Program-made: the position numbers and the translations under genes
Part shown: piece after piece, positions 33,265 through 44,235 of the stretch
Layout: the number at the start of each line of letters is the position of its first letter
How positions within the stretch are numbered: position 1 is the stretch's first letter
Notes under the pieces: generated by a model
The model's input: only the letters and a program-made list of their open reading frames with translations
Told to the model about the DNA's origin: nothing
Database searches by the model: none
NCBI GenBank assembly: GCA_025531455.1
Contig: JAMYHL010000088.1
Span: forward strand, 1 to 64,000
Direction of reading: 5' to 3'
Origin: Apiotrichum sp. Y4204
Lineage: Eukaryota; Basidiomycota; Tremellomycetes; Trichosporonales; Trichosporonaceae
Length of the DNA: 64,000 nt

Positions 33265-35689
33265 AATGCTCAGGGCTCTAGGCCACCGAGCGAATCCAAC
33301 CGTTTGGGCGTCAATAGCCCCCTCCACTTGGTCTCTGAACATTGTCATTGGGTAAGTGAACGATGGATTAGAGTAGAGCAGTGAGCTGTTTTGAGATAAA
33401 GTGGGATTTGTGCCCGATGCTGTAGGGACACAAGTAATCAATGTCGTCGTCCTTCACTGTTCACGTACCCACAGTGAACGTAGCTGCGAAGTAGGACCCA
33501 GGCCTGTCCAAGTACACTCGGGACTTTGCTTGAGCAAGTGTTTCAATCATCAATCAAGGAATGGGACAGCTGTGGGAAACAAACTCTAAACAGCCAAGAC
33601 ATCTGTCCAATCTGACCTTCACCCCACACAAGCTGTCGGAGACATGGCCTTGGAAACAACGTTTCAGGTGGATCCGGCCACAAAGCTGCCCTCCAACACC
33701 TGATCCTCGGAAGCGCTTGTGATGCCAACATGCTAGATTAAACCTCACGTCCGAATACCCCGATCGCGTCTCATGCCGTTGTGCCTAATCGCGATCGACA
33801 CATAGACAGGAAAGGTCGACATGCAAGTCTGTTATGTGTCCAAATCGTCGCGTCGCGCGTTGCGATGCACGCCGTGCCCAGACCTGGGAAAGCCAACCAA
33901 ATGGAAGCAGACCTTGAAAGCCAAACCACGCTGGGGTAAAGCATATAGCATTTACAAGGTTCTGTCCGCAACTGTCGATCCCCTTGTGCCGCAGAACAGA
34001 TTCGTGCCTGGCCCTGTGCAGATCATCCTGCCAGCAGCAGTGCAGCAGTGCAGAGCGCAGAGCGCAACGCGCACAGCAGTAGTATCGAGGCCTATCGAGG
34101 CAAGCATCCGCAGCCCCAGAGCGGACAATGTCCAGAACGTCCAGAACGGCGCCATTGCCGTTGCTCCCAGATCCCAAAGCTGCCCATACACACCATACAC
34201 CTGGCGTTCGCGCGTTGCGGTGCAGACACGACACGAATCCTACAGGGAGTTTTCTTGCTCAGATCGCGATCCTGCCTCCAGTGATCCAGTGCGTTTCAGG
34301 GGGTCGTGTTAACATGTTCAAGCAGCGGAAGCAGCAGCGTACCAGATCTCCGTTGGACGAAGACGCACCACAGTTGCCTTCGAACAGCATGTATAGCCGC
34401 CGTAAAATCAAGCCCGACGGTGATCAACGCACAGACAGTCACGATCACTTGACTCATTCCTCGCTGATGACTGAGCCTCGGCGCCTCGGAGGCGCAAAAA
34501 TGAATGCTTGGCGAGCTGCGCGCTGCGCGCTGCGGACCTGGGGAACCTGGGCTGCAGCCCCTGCACCGAAGTAGTTTTGAAGACAATGGCATGCGTACTG
34601 TCCAAGACCGCTGTCGATCCGGTAGATCTGTTGATCGCAGTAGGAATGTAGCATCTGAGGGCTCGATCGCGTCTTGCACCCAACCCATACTTCTTGCAAC
34701 TAGCATCCTGCAACTTTGCAACTCTTTTTGCCACCTGCACTTGGACCACTTGGCTCTCGGCATCGCTGAGAGTCTAAAAGCTGTACGTCCAGAGTCCGGG
34801 GCACTGAGGAGCACGCAGAGGGGGGTCGTGTGCGTTACACAGGTAGTACAGGTAGGGCCTTGAGCCCTGAGGGCTGTCGTATGATTGCGAGAAGAGAGCG
34901 CTGCGGAGCTGCAGATCCACGGCGCAGCCATGAAAGTGTAGCTTGGTATCGCTTGGTATCGCTTGTGCAGCTCACCCCTCTCTTGCCTGCCCTTGGCCCC
35001 CTTTCCTTGGCCTTTCTGCGCGCAGCTGGGCGCAGTTTTAGTGCATCGGCGGTGGTGTCTCAGTTTTCTCAGATTTGGAGCTGTTACGAAAATGCACAGC
35101 ACATCCCCGCACCTGCCCAGCCTTTTCCTCGTTTTCCTCGGGCGCCGGACCGCTTCCGCCCGCCGCCCCCGCTCCCCCAGGTCCCCGCCCGCCCGCTGGT
35201 CGCCACTGATGTATTCCATCCCTGTGCATTTCATTCAACTGACGCACCAGCGTGCATCAGTGCAGGAGAGAGATGGAGTGGCGCTGTGCTTGCTGTGGTT
35301 CATGTGGTGTGCGCCGCAGTACCAAGTAGGCCCACGGAGCGAGTGGCCAGTGGCCAGTGCGCCCAGCGTGGTGTCAGTCTTTGTGTGTTGCTGTGCACAG
35401 CTCAGGGAAAACAGTAGTGTGCACTCTGCGGATCCTCGGCGTTCAGAGTAACCTTTCCTTCCTCTGCACACCTTCCCCCCCACACAGGGCAACCCAAGCA
35501 CCCGAGCTGTGTTGCATTGCTGTACTGCGCGCGTGTACTGCTATACTGCTGTCACCGTCACCATCCATCCCTCCCCCCGTTGTCCGTTGTCCGTCCCATC
35601 CGCAATCCGCCCATCCGCCATCGCTCTCGCCCTGTTCTACCGACACATTCGTTAGACACAATCATTGTCTTGCTGCAACGACGACTTCA

Positions 35690-35750
35690 AATCATCATCA
35701 TCACCGTCTCATTGTCATCATCATCATCGTCGCCACCATCGTCATCCCAT
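35690..35750. repeat. Imperfect ATC/CAT trinucleotide repeat
   Basis: Repeated CATCATCAT blocks separated by CACCG and TTGT, in the pyrimidine-rich leader region of the ADAM gene. Confidence 0.8.
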
Positions 35751-36315
35751 CCCAATTGATCTAGTAAACTACAGCTGTCCAGTAGTGGCAACCATCAACA
35801 GCAGCTACAAGAGTCGACGTTGGCCAACCCACCCCGCGCATATCCCCGCACTCTAGCATTCGCATCACCCTGACTGCCCCGCACACCACCACTTCCATTG
35901 TCTTCATCGCATACCACAACGTCTCGAACGTCCTTCCATCCGTCGCGCACATAGACAGGCCGACCAACCACTAGAGGTCCAACCTTGACTCCTCGCAGAA
36001 CTCGTTTCGTTCCAACTGGGCATTTTTTTAGTCCTATCTCGTGCAGCGACCGTCATCCCGGACTGTTGCCGGCTAACCCAAACTCACTCTGCACGAAAAC
36101 CGACCTCTCGTCTCGTGCCCCACGACACATACCCGTCCTTAGCTCAGCCACCAAGCCGTCATCAGCGAGCGAACGCCAGCTGCAACCTTGCTGTGCTAAA
36201 TCCACGCAGTACTCGCCGACGTAGTACAGTAGTGTCCCGCATCTTTTCCTGCCTCTTCCACGACAGCGCATTCTTCCATCCGCCTATTCCTCGTCCCATC
36301 TAGCTTTCGAGTACC

Positions 36316-39274
36316 ATGGGCAGGCAATCCCGCCCATCCACAGCCCGATGGGGTCCCTCATTGTTTGCGCTACTTGTCTTGCTGGTATTCGCAGTCGGTG
36401 TCGCCGGTGAGTGCGGGTTCAACGATCTGGTGGCAACCTAATTGTATTCCTCTGTGCAATGCTGGCAGAGTGAAACACTTGCTTCGATTGTCATTGCGCA
36501 GTCGTCCGATGATCGTCTGCTTCATAATGTCCTCAGCATTACTAACACAATCCAGCGCACACGTCCCAACGACCTCCGCCAGTTAAGCGGCTGCACCTCC
36601 CCGAGCGCTCCACGCTGCGCATTCTGCCCCGACATGTGGCTGGACCATCGGGGCTCACAAAGCGTTCGCGTATTGAGCCGCCCCAGGAGTCGTTGCGCCA
36701 TGACGACACGCTTCTGCTCACCGCCGAGCTCCCATCCCTCCTTCCTTACAACGTCCATCTTTTGCTCTCCCCGACGGAGAACCTGTTCGGGCCTGACGCG
36801 AAGATCGTCGCGCGCGATGCGGACGGCCAAGTTGCCGAAGAGACTTCTCTCCGCGCTGAAGATTACCGCTTCTACAGCGGAGATGTGATCCGCCCTCTGT
36901 GGGCCGCGCGCGCCTGGGAACAGGAGCGCGTCGGTATGGCCCGCAACCAGGATGCGGTCATCGGTCATGCGGCCATCAGTGTTCGCAACGTCAAGGATGG
37001 AACCGTCAAGTGGGAAGGCACCTTTGACATTGGTGGAGAGCACTACAATGTTCTTACTCGTGAAAACTACAATGCCGTCAAGACCTCTGAAGACGTTGAG
37101 GTTGCGCACCTCGACGGTGGCATGGTTGTTTTCACAAGCAAGGACATGGCGCACGAGAAGCGTTCCAACACCGCCACCATGTGTGGCGCCGACAAGCTCG
37201 CATTTAACAACAACCCTTACCACCCTGCCCGCCGCCGTCGCGACATCCCTACCCACCTCCTTCCCCGTGGTGACGACATGAACGGCAACAGGCCCGACAC
37301 CAACTACATCGACAACATTGGATCAACCGCGGGATGCTCCAGTGAACAGCGGATCCTTTTCATGGGCGTCATGCTCGACTGCAACTACGTCTCTAAGTTC
37401 CACTCGGTGGCTGAGGCCCGCTCTAACTTGCTCAACAAGTGGAACATGGTCACCGGGCTGTACAAGAGGACGTTCAACATTTCACTCGGCATTGTCGAGC
37501 TCACGGACATGGGTACCACATGCAGTCCATCCTCCGGCGACCCGACCCAGCAATGGAACGCCAACTGTGACAGCAAGATCAGCCTTGACCAGCGCCTCGG
37601 CTCCTTCTCCCGGTGGCGTGGTGCGCGTTCGGACGATAACATTGGTCTCTGGCACATGATGACCAACTGCCAGACGGACACCGAAGTCGGCGTTGCATGG
37701 CTCGGCGCCATCTGCAGCAAGAGTGTCACAGCTCAAGATGATGGCACTTATGTTTCGGGCACTGGTGTGTCAAGTGCGACCCCGACTGAGTGGAACGTTA
37801 TTGCCCACGAGATTGGTCACGGCTTCGGCGCCATTCATGACGTGAGTTCGTGCCATGCAGGGAGTGATGCTGACTGTACAGTGCCAATCTGGATGCACTC
37901 TTACGCAGCCATGCTGCCCTTCGTCCAAGACATCTTGTGATGCCGGCGGCCAGTTCATCATGAACCCAACTACGTCTCCTGGTGAACAAGCCTTCTCGCC
38001 CTGCACGATTGGTAACATTTGTAAGTCTGCAAGATCCGGTTTCCAACTCGGGATCCGGGCCACGCTATTCAGTCCCATCTGACTCGCAGGCACCTACATA
38101 TCCTCCAACAACAAGGCGGGACAGTGTCTCAACTCAGCTTCAACAGGGCAGAAGTTCATCGGCCTCAACCGGTGCGGGAATGGTATTGTTGAGGAGGGCG
38201 AGGAATGTGATCCGGGAATGAACGCGACCTCCAAGTGCTGCGACCCCAACAGTAAGCCAAACACGCTAATGCTGTGCTGACTCCAATCCAGCCTGCAAGT
38301 TTATCAACGGTGCAAAGTGCGACCCCAGCAATGGTCTGTGTTGCACAGACAGCTGCCAGTTCCGCTCTTCGGGTGAAGTTTGCCGGCCCTCGATTAACGC
38401 CGTCTGTGACACGGCTGAAACGTGTACTGGCAACTCCGCCGCGTGCCCGGAAGACGTCACTGCCAAGGATGGCACCAGCTGCGGTGCCGACGGCCTCATG
38501 TGTGCCAGCGGCCACTGCACCTCGCTTGACCAGCAGTGCAAGGCTGCCGGCATGTCTCAAGGCCTTAACAGGGCTTGTGGGCAAAAGAACGACAAGTCCT
38601 GTGTTGTCACCTGCAAGGACCCCAACAACGCCAACGTGTGCCAGATCCTGCAGGCAACTCTCATCGACGGTTCGCCTTGTGGCTACGGTGGACACTGCTA
38701 CAACGCGACCTGCAAGGCTGGTTCCTGGCAGGACCAGTTTTCCGCCATGTACACGCAGAACCTGCAGATCTCGGTCCCCGTTACTGTGGCTGTCGGCATT
38801 GTTGTGAGTCGGAAAAACACATGTAGTTTGACACAGACTGACATTCAGATCCTGGCCATCATCTACCAGCTGATACGGTGCTGCTGGACTCGCCGTCCTT
38901 CGAGCCGCCCGGCACCACGTGCTGCGACCAACCAGCACGGTGGCCGGCCGCCGCCCCCCGTCGCAGCGGGCAGCTACTCTGGACGCTACCAGCCGCTCGA
39001 CGAAAACGTAAGCGCGCCGCCTGCAGCCGCGCCAGGTCCCCACCGCATCTCGGACGACAACAATTACTACGATGCGAACCGGGCAGGTCATGGCATGGCT
39101 ATGAACCAGATCTACTCGGATCCCTACGCTAGCAACGGATACGGAGGACCGGATCCCTACGCTAACAGCGGATATGGAGGGCACAACCCCCCGCAGCGTG
39201 GTTTCAGCCACCCGCACGACAACTGGGTCGACGAAAGCATGTACAACGGCCCGAGCTACAACCGTCGCCACTAG
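36316..39274 (+). CDS. ADAM-type zinc metalloprotease, membrane-anchored
   Basis: Exons 36316-36406, 36556-37841, 37882-38020, 38090-38251, 38292-38803 and 38849-39274 give 871 residues. Order of parts: signal peptide within the first 30 residues (FALLVLLVFAVGVAG); prodomain ending near a furin-like RRRR at about 256-259; reprolysin-type catalytic domain with the zinc site HEIGHGFGAIHD (448-459). Then a Cys-rich disintegrin-like part (CGNGIVEEGEECDPG, CKFINGAKCDPSNGLCC), a Cys-rich segment, one membrane helix (about 719-743) and a cytoplasmic tail of about 130 residues with Pro/Gly/Tyr-rich repeats. All three zinc His residues and the catalytic Glu are present, so it should be active. ADAM enzymes shed or process surface proteins; fungal members are widespread but poorly understood. 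Cleavage by a Kex2/furin-like protease is inferred. Confidence 0.93.
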
Positions 39275-39667
39275 AGTCCCACTCGCAACCCCTTGTTATC
39301 GGACAATCGCACCACCATCTATACCACTGGAGCTGGGAAGCTAGAAATGACGTAGACCCACCCGCTCCAGATCGACCAGACCAGCAACCATCCCGGCAGT
39401 TACCCCCCAAGAACCCTAGACGCGTTTCCCGCGATAGGTTGTCGAACATTTGTCACTTCCATCCAGTTATGTTAGACTCCTTGCAGCACCAGCACATGTA
39501 TTGTAGTGACATGCCTGTGGACAGAGTCCCTAGCCGACAGAGATTGGATGCGTATGTGGATAGAGACAAGGCGGGTCGGGATCCGATCGCGACCGAGTAG
39601 AAGAGGAGATTCACGTCGTCCACAGGAGCCCCGGTCGGGTACTTGCCGAGATTCAAAAAATGTTGTG
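39275..39667. other. Intergenic, ADAM 3' end to tRNA-Ala
   Basis: 393 bases with no gene; presumably the ADAM 3' untranslated region and the tRNA upstream flank. Confidence 0.5.
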
Positions 39668-39756
39668 GGGCGTGTAGCTCAGTTGGTAGAGCGTGTCATT
39701 AGCAGGATCCAACTCCTATCTTGACAAGGTCTTTGGTTCGATTCCTAACTCGTCCA
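39668..39756 (+). tRNA. tRNA-Ala(AGC) with 16-nt intron, second copy
   Basis: Identical over its full length, including the 16-nt intron (39705-39720), to the gene at 18986-19074. Anticodon AGC is at 39701-39703. Both internal promoter boxes and the T-stem mismatch are the same. The flanks differ beyond a few bases, so this is a dispersed copy rather than part of a larger recent duplication. Confidence 0.93.
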
Positions 39757-40057
39757 CAATTACATTTTTGCTGCCCTCGGGTCCTTCATATTCCTTGCCG
39801 AACGTTCCTTCCGACTTCGCTTCAAGATTTCAAGAGATCAAGATCTTGCACTCTTCTCACAAGCATTAGAGCTGCTGTTCTGCATAAGAACGTGTGGTAT
39901 CCTACCCATACTATGTAATACAATGACACTGTCACAATTGCACATCCTAGACATTAAGCAGAGCACCGCACACCACGGCATACACATGGTCCGATGGAAC
40001 CCAGAAAGCGGAAAGCGCTATACACAAGCCACGGGTCACAGAGTGGAAGTTCCCGTA
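39757..40057. other. Intergenic, no gene seen
   Basis: About 300 bases between tRNA-Ala and the stop of the minus-strand gene; apart from the Pol III terminator nothing is recognised. Confidence 0.5.
39765..39769 (+). terminator. RNA polymerase III T5 terminator
   Basis: Five T residues, nine bases after the discriminator base of the second tRNA-Ala. Confidence 0.75.
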
Positions 40058-43000
40058 TCACGTCGGCGCACGCCATACTTGCGCCTGGCCCCCGCCGCCG
40101 AAACCAAGCATGTCGAGGAGATCGAAGAGGTTGGCAGGCGTGGCGCGCTGTGTCGCGAAAGCCTGTAGCCCCGCCGGCACGGGGACATTGACGGCGTAGC
40201 TGGCCAGCTGGGGGTGCCATGGGTCGAGGCGGGAGAGAAGGCTCGACGAGGTGGCGTAGTCGAGTGTAACGCGAAACACGACCCAGAGGAGCAGGAGCTC
40301 GAGGCTCGCCCAGAAGAGGAACACGCTCCATGTCCAGCCGCTGCGCGCGACAGCAAAAGGCGGCGACACGTCAGAGGGAACGGCAGCGAGGGCGTCGAGC
40401 CAAGCCTGCTGAGCGGCCGCGACGCGGTCTCGCGCCTCCTCGGACGCGCGGCTGGCAGTGGCGAGCTCAGCCTGAGCGTCGTTCAGCGCGGTCGATGGGC
40501 GTAGTGGACGGAGAGGGGAGAGGACAAGACGGTGTATCCGTCCTGTCCACGACCTGTCGAGGTCGAAACTATCGTCAACCAGCGCTGAAGAGGATTTTGT
40601 CGGTGTTGATGGCGCTGCACGGCTTGATGGGGACCATACCGGGGACCGCTTCGGAGAGCGGAGGACGGGCGTGAGGAGGCTGGTTTTTGGTGACACGACC
40701 GGCTCGTCAAGAGCGGGGGCCTCCTTATGCGGCGAGCGTTTCGGAGAACGAATGCGATGGAACGAGACATCTGATGAGCCGGCGGAGCTGACACTCGAGT
40801 CGGGAAGGACTTCGTTACGCAGACTGGAGAACCGAGCCGGGATGCTGCGCTGGTGGGCTGGGCGTAGATGCTGAGGCGTGTTCTGCCATGCTCCTGGAGG
40901 ACGCGGGGTGGGCATTCCTGACAGGGTGGCGTTCCCCTGCGGTGACGGCGTAGCTGGCATGTCGGATACTTCAGACGTGTCAGGCGTGGACGAGGGAGCG
41001 GGTGAGCGCCATGCACCCGGCGGCTTCGGCGTCGCCATGGACGCGTAGTCGAGTGCGGGTTTCGGCTTAGGCGTAACGGGAACAGCCTCCTCCAGCGGCG
41101 CCAAGGGCGAGAACGCGACTGATCCGGGGGCAGCAGGCCGTGGTGGCAGCGGTGTGCCCCACGCTCCTGGTGGGTGCGGAGTCTTGACACCCTTGAGGTG
41201 CGTGGGGGTGGCGGGAAAGCTCGGAGCGGGCGTGGACGGTTCGGCAGCTGGGGTAGGTCGTGAGCGGGTACGCCCTGCTGGCGTTCGCTGCGTGGGCGGA
41301 GAAGACTGCGGAGACGTTGATGCTGGTACCGGGCTGGGAGTGGAGGGAAGATTATCACCGTGCCTCTCGCGCCGGGACGCATCCTCTGCACGGGAATGCG
41401 ATACGGCGACCCCAGTCTGCGACCGCGCGACGTCAGCCACACGCGCTGTCCGACGTTCCTCCTGGGGTGATGTGCGCTGGGCCGGTCGCCGTTCTTGTTC
41501 CGGTGATCGGCGTACAGGAGGGGTTGCAGGCGAAGGTGTGCGATCAAACTCGGTTTCAGGCTGCCAACTGTCTTCTTCAAAGCCTGCCGATTCCTCCATC
41601 TCATCCAGCGGCGGCGCGTCCGTCTCCGAAAGCTCGGTTGCTTCCTCCTCGTGCTGTTCAAGCTCCTCGGGCTCCGGGTCACGTTGAAACACTCGCTTCT
41701 CAACTTGAGGTGACCATCGAACGTTAGACTTGGTTAATGACCGCGATGAATCGCCGAGCTGAGCGCGAGAAGCCGAAGGCGACACCACACGTCTCTCATT
41801 TGGCCCGGCGGGGACGATGTCCGACTCATCGTGGGCGGGTGCCGGTGACGGCGATTTTGACGCTTGGCGCCTGTCGCGGGGGCTTGAGGAGACGCGGAGC
41901 GACTCACGCGATCCTTCCATGGAGGAGCGTGAATATTCCCGCGTAACTGACTGACGTGCAACGGAGGTTGATACCCGCTCCGATCGCTCTCGATAGTCTT
42001 GCCGTTCCATCTCTTGCTCCCGCTCTTGTGGCACCTCGTCCGTGTCGCGCAGCGAGCCGTTCGCCACCTCCCGCGTAGATTCCTTACGGCGGAGAGTGGA
42101 GGACTGTACGTCGCGTGACCGCCCGTCGTCGACCTCCCGAAACGTCCGGCCCACCGAGCTGCGCGCGTCCTTGAACGAGGGTGTAGCGGACATGCCTGAG
42201 CGAAGCGCCTCGAAGCGCGCCGAATCGCGTGCCGTGTCGTACCGGGTCGGCTCCTCGGGTTCGGGCTCCGATGCCGCCGATCGCCTCAGAGATTCGGATG
42301 ACCGCTTCAGGGGTGCCGTTGTCTCGCGCGAGAATGGCCGCAGAAGCTCGGCACGGCGCCGTAGCGAGCGGTCCTCGTCCTCGAATGATTCCGGCTCCGG
42401 CTCTGGTATTGGCGGGAGCGACATGTCTGCCTCGGGGACCGTCCCATGTGCGTGCAGCCGCGTGCTTGGCGCTGTCGCAAAGGAGATTGACGGGCTGTGA
42501 CTGTGGCTCCGGCTGCGGGAGGATGTTGATGTGGTAGCGATATGGTCGCGTGCTCGGGAGTGGGAGCGCTCCTCGGCGGCCAATAGTCGTTGTCGCCGGC
42601 CAGTCCCACTGTCGATTGAGTCGAGCGTGTCCTCCTCCGGCCAAGGTACTGAGTTATCCTCGTCGAGATCATACTCGTCTGCTGCTACGCTCCGTAGCCC
42701 ATCGGCAAATTGTGTTGATGAGTCCGGCGGGGGCTCGATACTGTCGCGACGCGGTGCAAGCCTCCGTCTCCGGGGTGGGGACGGCAGATCCTCCTCTTCG
42801 TCCTGTTCTTCGCCATCGTACTCGTCGTACCGTGATCTCGGCGTCGGCTCCTCAAAGGACGCGCGCTCCTTTCCCTTCCGTGACCGTGTCGGCGTGCTCT
42901 CAGCGCGGACGCGGGATGATGACGGCTCGGGAAACGGCTCCGGGTGTGATGCGAGGAAGGACTCAAGAGCGGTCGGCTCTCTCCTCGGCGGGGGGGATGC

Positions 43001-43705
43001 GGGCTCGGGGTTCGAGGCGCGGGCCTGCGCGGCCGCGCGTAATGCGATAGCACGCGAGGGGAGTCGCCGGGGTGGTGATGCGCCGAGCGACTGGTCTTCC
43101 ACCTCCCGGCGCTCCATCGCACGCCGCGAGTAGAGATACGGGTTGGAAATGCGCGGCGGGGGTGTCGGCGGGCTGTACTCGTCGTCCGTGTGTTCGACGC
43201 GCGGGGGTGATGCCGGCGGGTCCGCCAACTCTGCTGGGATGCGATACGCTGGCGGCGGTGCCAGTGTCTCTGTCGGGGGGTCAGGCTTCCGCGCGTCGCC
43301 GTGCATCTGCTGGATAAGCATGCGGAGCTTGTCTGTAGGAGTAAACCCTGCACCAGACTCGAGCGCAAGCGGCATGTTTCCACCATGGGGCGCGTCCATC
43401 TCATCGTCGTCGAGCTCGATGAGCGGCGGCGTGCTGCCCGTGTACCCGCGCACGGTGGTGCCGCCGTACGCGCTGTCGGCGGCGCTCGTCGTGGTGAACA
43501 TGGATGCCGTGGTCGTCGCGGAGGTGAGCGACGTAAGGCTTGGTGTCTGCAGGCGACCGGCGAGGGGCGATGCGCCGTATGCCCCGCTTGGCCCGGAAGC
43601 GATCGAGTCGTGGCGCGGTGCTGTGCTTGAACCGGCGCCGGTGTGTTGTTGGAATGCTGTGCGGCGGCGCGGCGGCGGATAGCTGTATAGGGAATTATAG
43701 TCCAT
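40058..43705 (-). CDS. Large disordered protein with C-terminal membrane helix, unrecognised
   Basis: One uninterrupted frame of 1,215 codons, starting MDYNSLYSYPPPRRR. I do not recognise the family. Most of the chain is predicted disorder rich in Ser, Pro, Arg and Glu, with many acidic/basic blocks and SP/TP sites. Three related motifs are spaced about 45 residues apart: TPHPPGAWGTP (about 842), TPKPPGAWRSP (about 890) and TPRPPGAWQNTP (about 932). A short coiled coil (about 1075-1105) is followed by one hydrophobic helix (WSVFLFWASLELLLLWVVF, about 1121-1140) and a tail of about 75 residues ending GGGGQAQVWRAPT. The architecture suggests a membrane-anchored scaffold, for example of the nuclear envelope or ER, regulated by proline-directed kinases. 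That is inference. It is the only multi-kilobase intronless gene here besides the PPR gene. Confidence 0.8.
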   Translation of the reverse strand: MDYNSLYSYPPPRRRTAFQQHTGAGSSTAPRHDSIASGPSGAYGASPLAGRLQTPSLTSLTSATTTASMFTTTSAADSAYGGTTVRGYTGSTPPLIELDDDEMDAPHGGNMPLALESGAGFTPTDKLRMLIQQMHGDARKPDPPTETLAPPPAYRIPAELADPPASPPRVEHTDDEYSPPTPPPRISNPYLYSRRAMERREVEDQSLGASPPRRLPSRAIALRAAAQARASNPEPASPPPRREPTALESFLASHPEPFPEPSSSRVRAESTPTRSRKGKERASFEEPTPRSRYDEYDGEEQDEEEDLPSPPRRRRLAPRRDSIEPPPDSSTQFADGLRSVAADEYDLDEDNSVPWPEEDTLDSIDSGTGRRQRLLAAEERSHSRARDHIATTSTSSRSRSHSHSPSISFATAPSTRLHAHGTVPEADMSLPPIPEPEPESFEDEDRSLRRRAELLRPFSRETTAPLKRSSESLRRSAASEPEPEEPTRYDTARDSARFEALRSGMSATPSFKDARSSVGRTFREVDDGRSRDVQSSTLRRKESTREVANGSLRDTDEVPQEREQEMERQDYRERSERVSTSVARQSVTREYSRSSMEGSRESLRVSSSPRDRRQASKSPSPAPAHDESDIVPAGPNERRVVSPSASRAQLGDSSRSLTKSNVRWSPQVEKRVFQRDPEPEELEQHEEEATELSETDAPPLDEMEESAGFEEDSWQPETEFDRTPSPATPPVRRSPEQERRPAQRTSPQEERRTARVADVARSQTGVAVSHSRAEDASRRERHGDNLPSTPSPVPASTSPQSSPPTQRTPAGRTRSRPTPAAEPSTPAPSFPATPTHLKGVKTPHPPGAWGTPLPPRPAAPGSVAFSPLAPLEEAVPVTPKPKPALDYASMATPKPPGAWRSPAPSSTPDTSEVSDMPATPSPQGNATLSGMPTPRPPGAWQNTPQHLRPAHQRSIPARFSSLRNEVLPDSSVSSAGSSDVSFHRIRSPKRSPHKEAPALDEPVVSPKTSLLTPVLRSPKRSPVWSPSSRAAPSTPTKSSSALVDDSFDLDRSWTGRIHRLVLSPLRPLRPSTALNDAQAELATASRASEEARDRVAAAQQAWLDALAAVPSDVSPPFAVARSGWTWSVFLFWASLELLLLWVVFRVTLDYATSSSLLSRLDPWHPQLASYAVNVPVPAGLQAFATQRATPANLFDLLDMLGFGGGGQAQVWRAPT

Positions 43706-43963
43706 TTAAGTGGATGTGTGGGTGCTGATGCATGGCATCAAAGGTTAGTAGAGTAGGGAGGTAAACAAAAGGGGTGGTGAGCACGCTGTTTGTGCCAGCG
43801 AGCGAGCCGAGAGCGCGACGTGCAGCAGCTAGCAACCAAAACAACACAAACAAAGTCACCTCGATCAGAAACACAATCAGTCGCGCCACAAACACCGGAA
43901 TCTCCGGCGACACCCATCAAGAAAATAACCGTGGGAAAGTAGCCTTCTGAGCTGGGCCTTAAT

Positions 43964-43975
43964 AGTCACGTGACT
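43964..43975. promoter_or_regulatory. AGTCACGTGACT palindrome, Cbf1/bHLH-type site
   Basis: A perfect 12-base inverted repeat with an E-box CACGTG core in the RTCACGTG context bound by Cbf1-type bHLH factors in fungi. It lies 261 bp before the dehydrogenase start. Confidence 0.6.
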
Positions 43976-44172
43976 GAAGGCATGACGTTGTGTGCCGTTC
44001 CCCCGGATATGACATATCTGGGGTGTGCATTTCTCGGAGAAAGCGGCGAACTGTGCGGGTCTCAGGCATCGGCGATGGCCTCGAACGGGAATCTGATCGC
44101 GAGGGAATACCAAACAAGAACAAGACACACCATGCTCCCCCATCAAAAGGCCGTTTCGCACCAGCGCTAGCC

Positions 44173-44181
44173 TTTATAATA
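44173..44181 (+). promoter_or_regulatory. TATA-like element of the dehydrogenase gene
   Basis: TTTATAATA about 55 bases upstream of the start codon at 44236. Confidence 0.45.
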
Positions 44182-44235
44182 CGCTCTCCTAGCTCTCCCC
44201 ACGATCATCACTCACACACTTCCACTTACCACACC

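Larger units (their letters stand above)
32037..36315. other. Gene-poor region with tRNA-Ile fragment and metalloprotease leader
   Basis: About 4.3 kb without a supportable protein gene. It holds a tRNA-Ile-like 5' half (33226-33264), a cluster of GATC-containing short repeats (32750-32870) and CAT/ATC microsatellite sequence (35690-35750). From about 35430 there is strong pyrimidine bias leading into the ADAM gene. Frames of 100-312 codons here are overlapping, rich in Arg/Cys/Trp and without domains, so they look like chance frames. Confidence 0.5.
43706..44235. promoter_or_regulatory. Divergent promoter with CACGTG palindrome
   Basis: 530 bp between the start codons of the unrecognised protein and the dehydrogenase. 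It contains a 12-base palindrome around CACGTG (43964-43975) and a TATA-like element (44173-44181). Confidence 0.6.

Noticed and set aside
34296..35234. 312-codon open frame on the minus strand
   Set aside because: Rich in Arg, Cys, Ser and Trp, no motif, in a pyrimidine-biased leader region; most likely chance.
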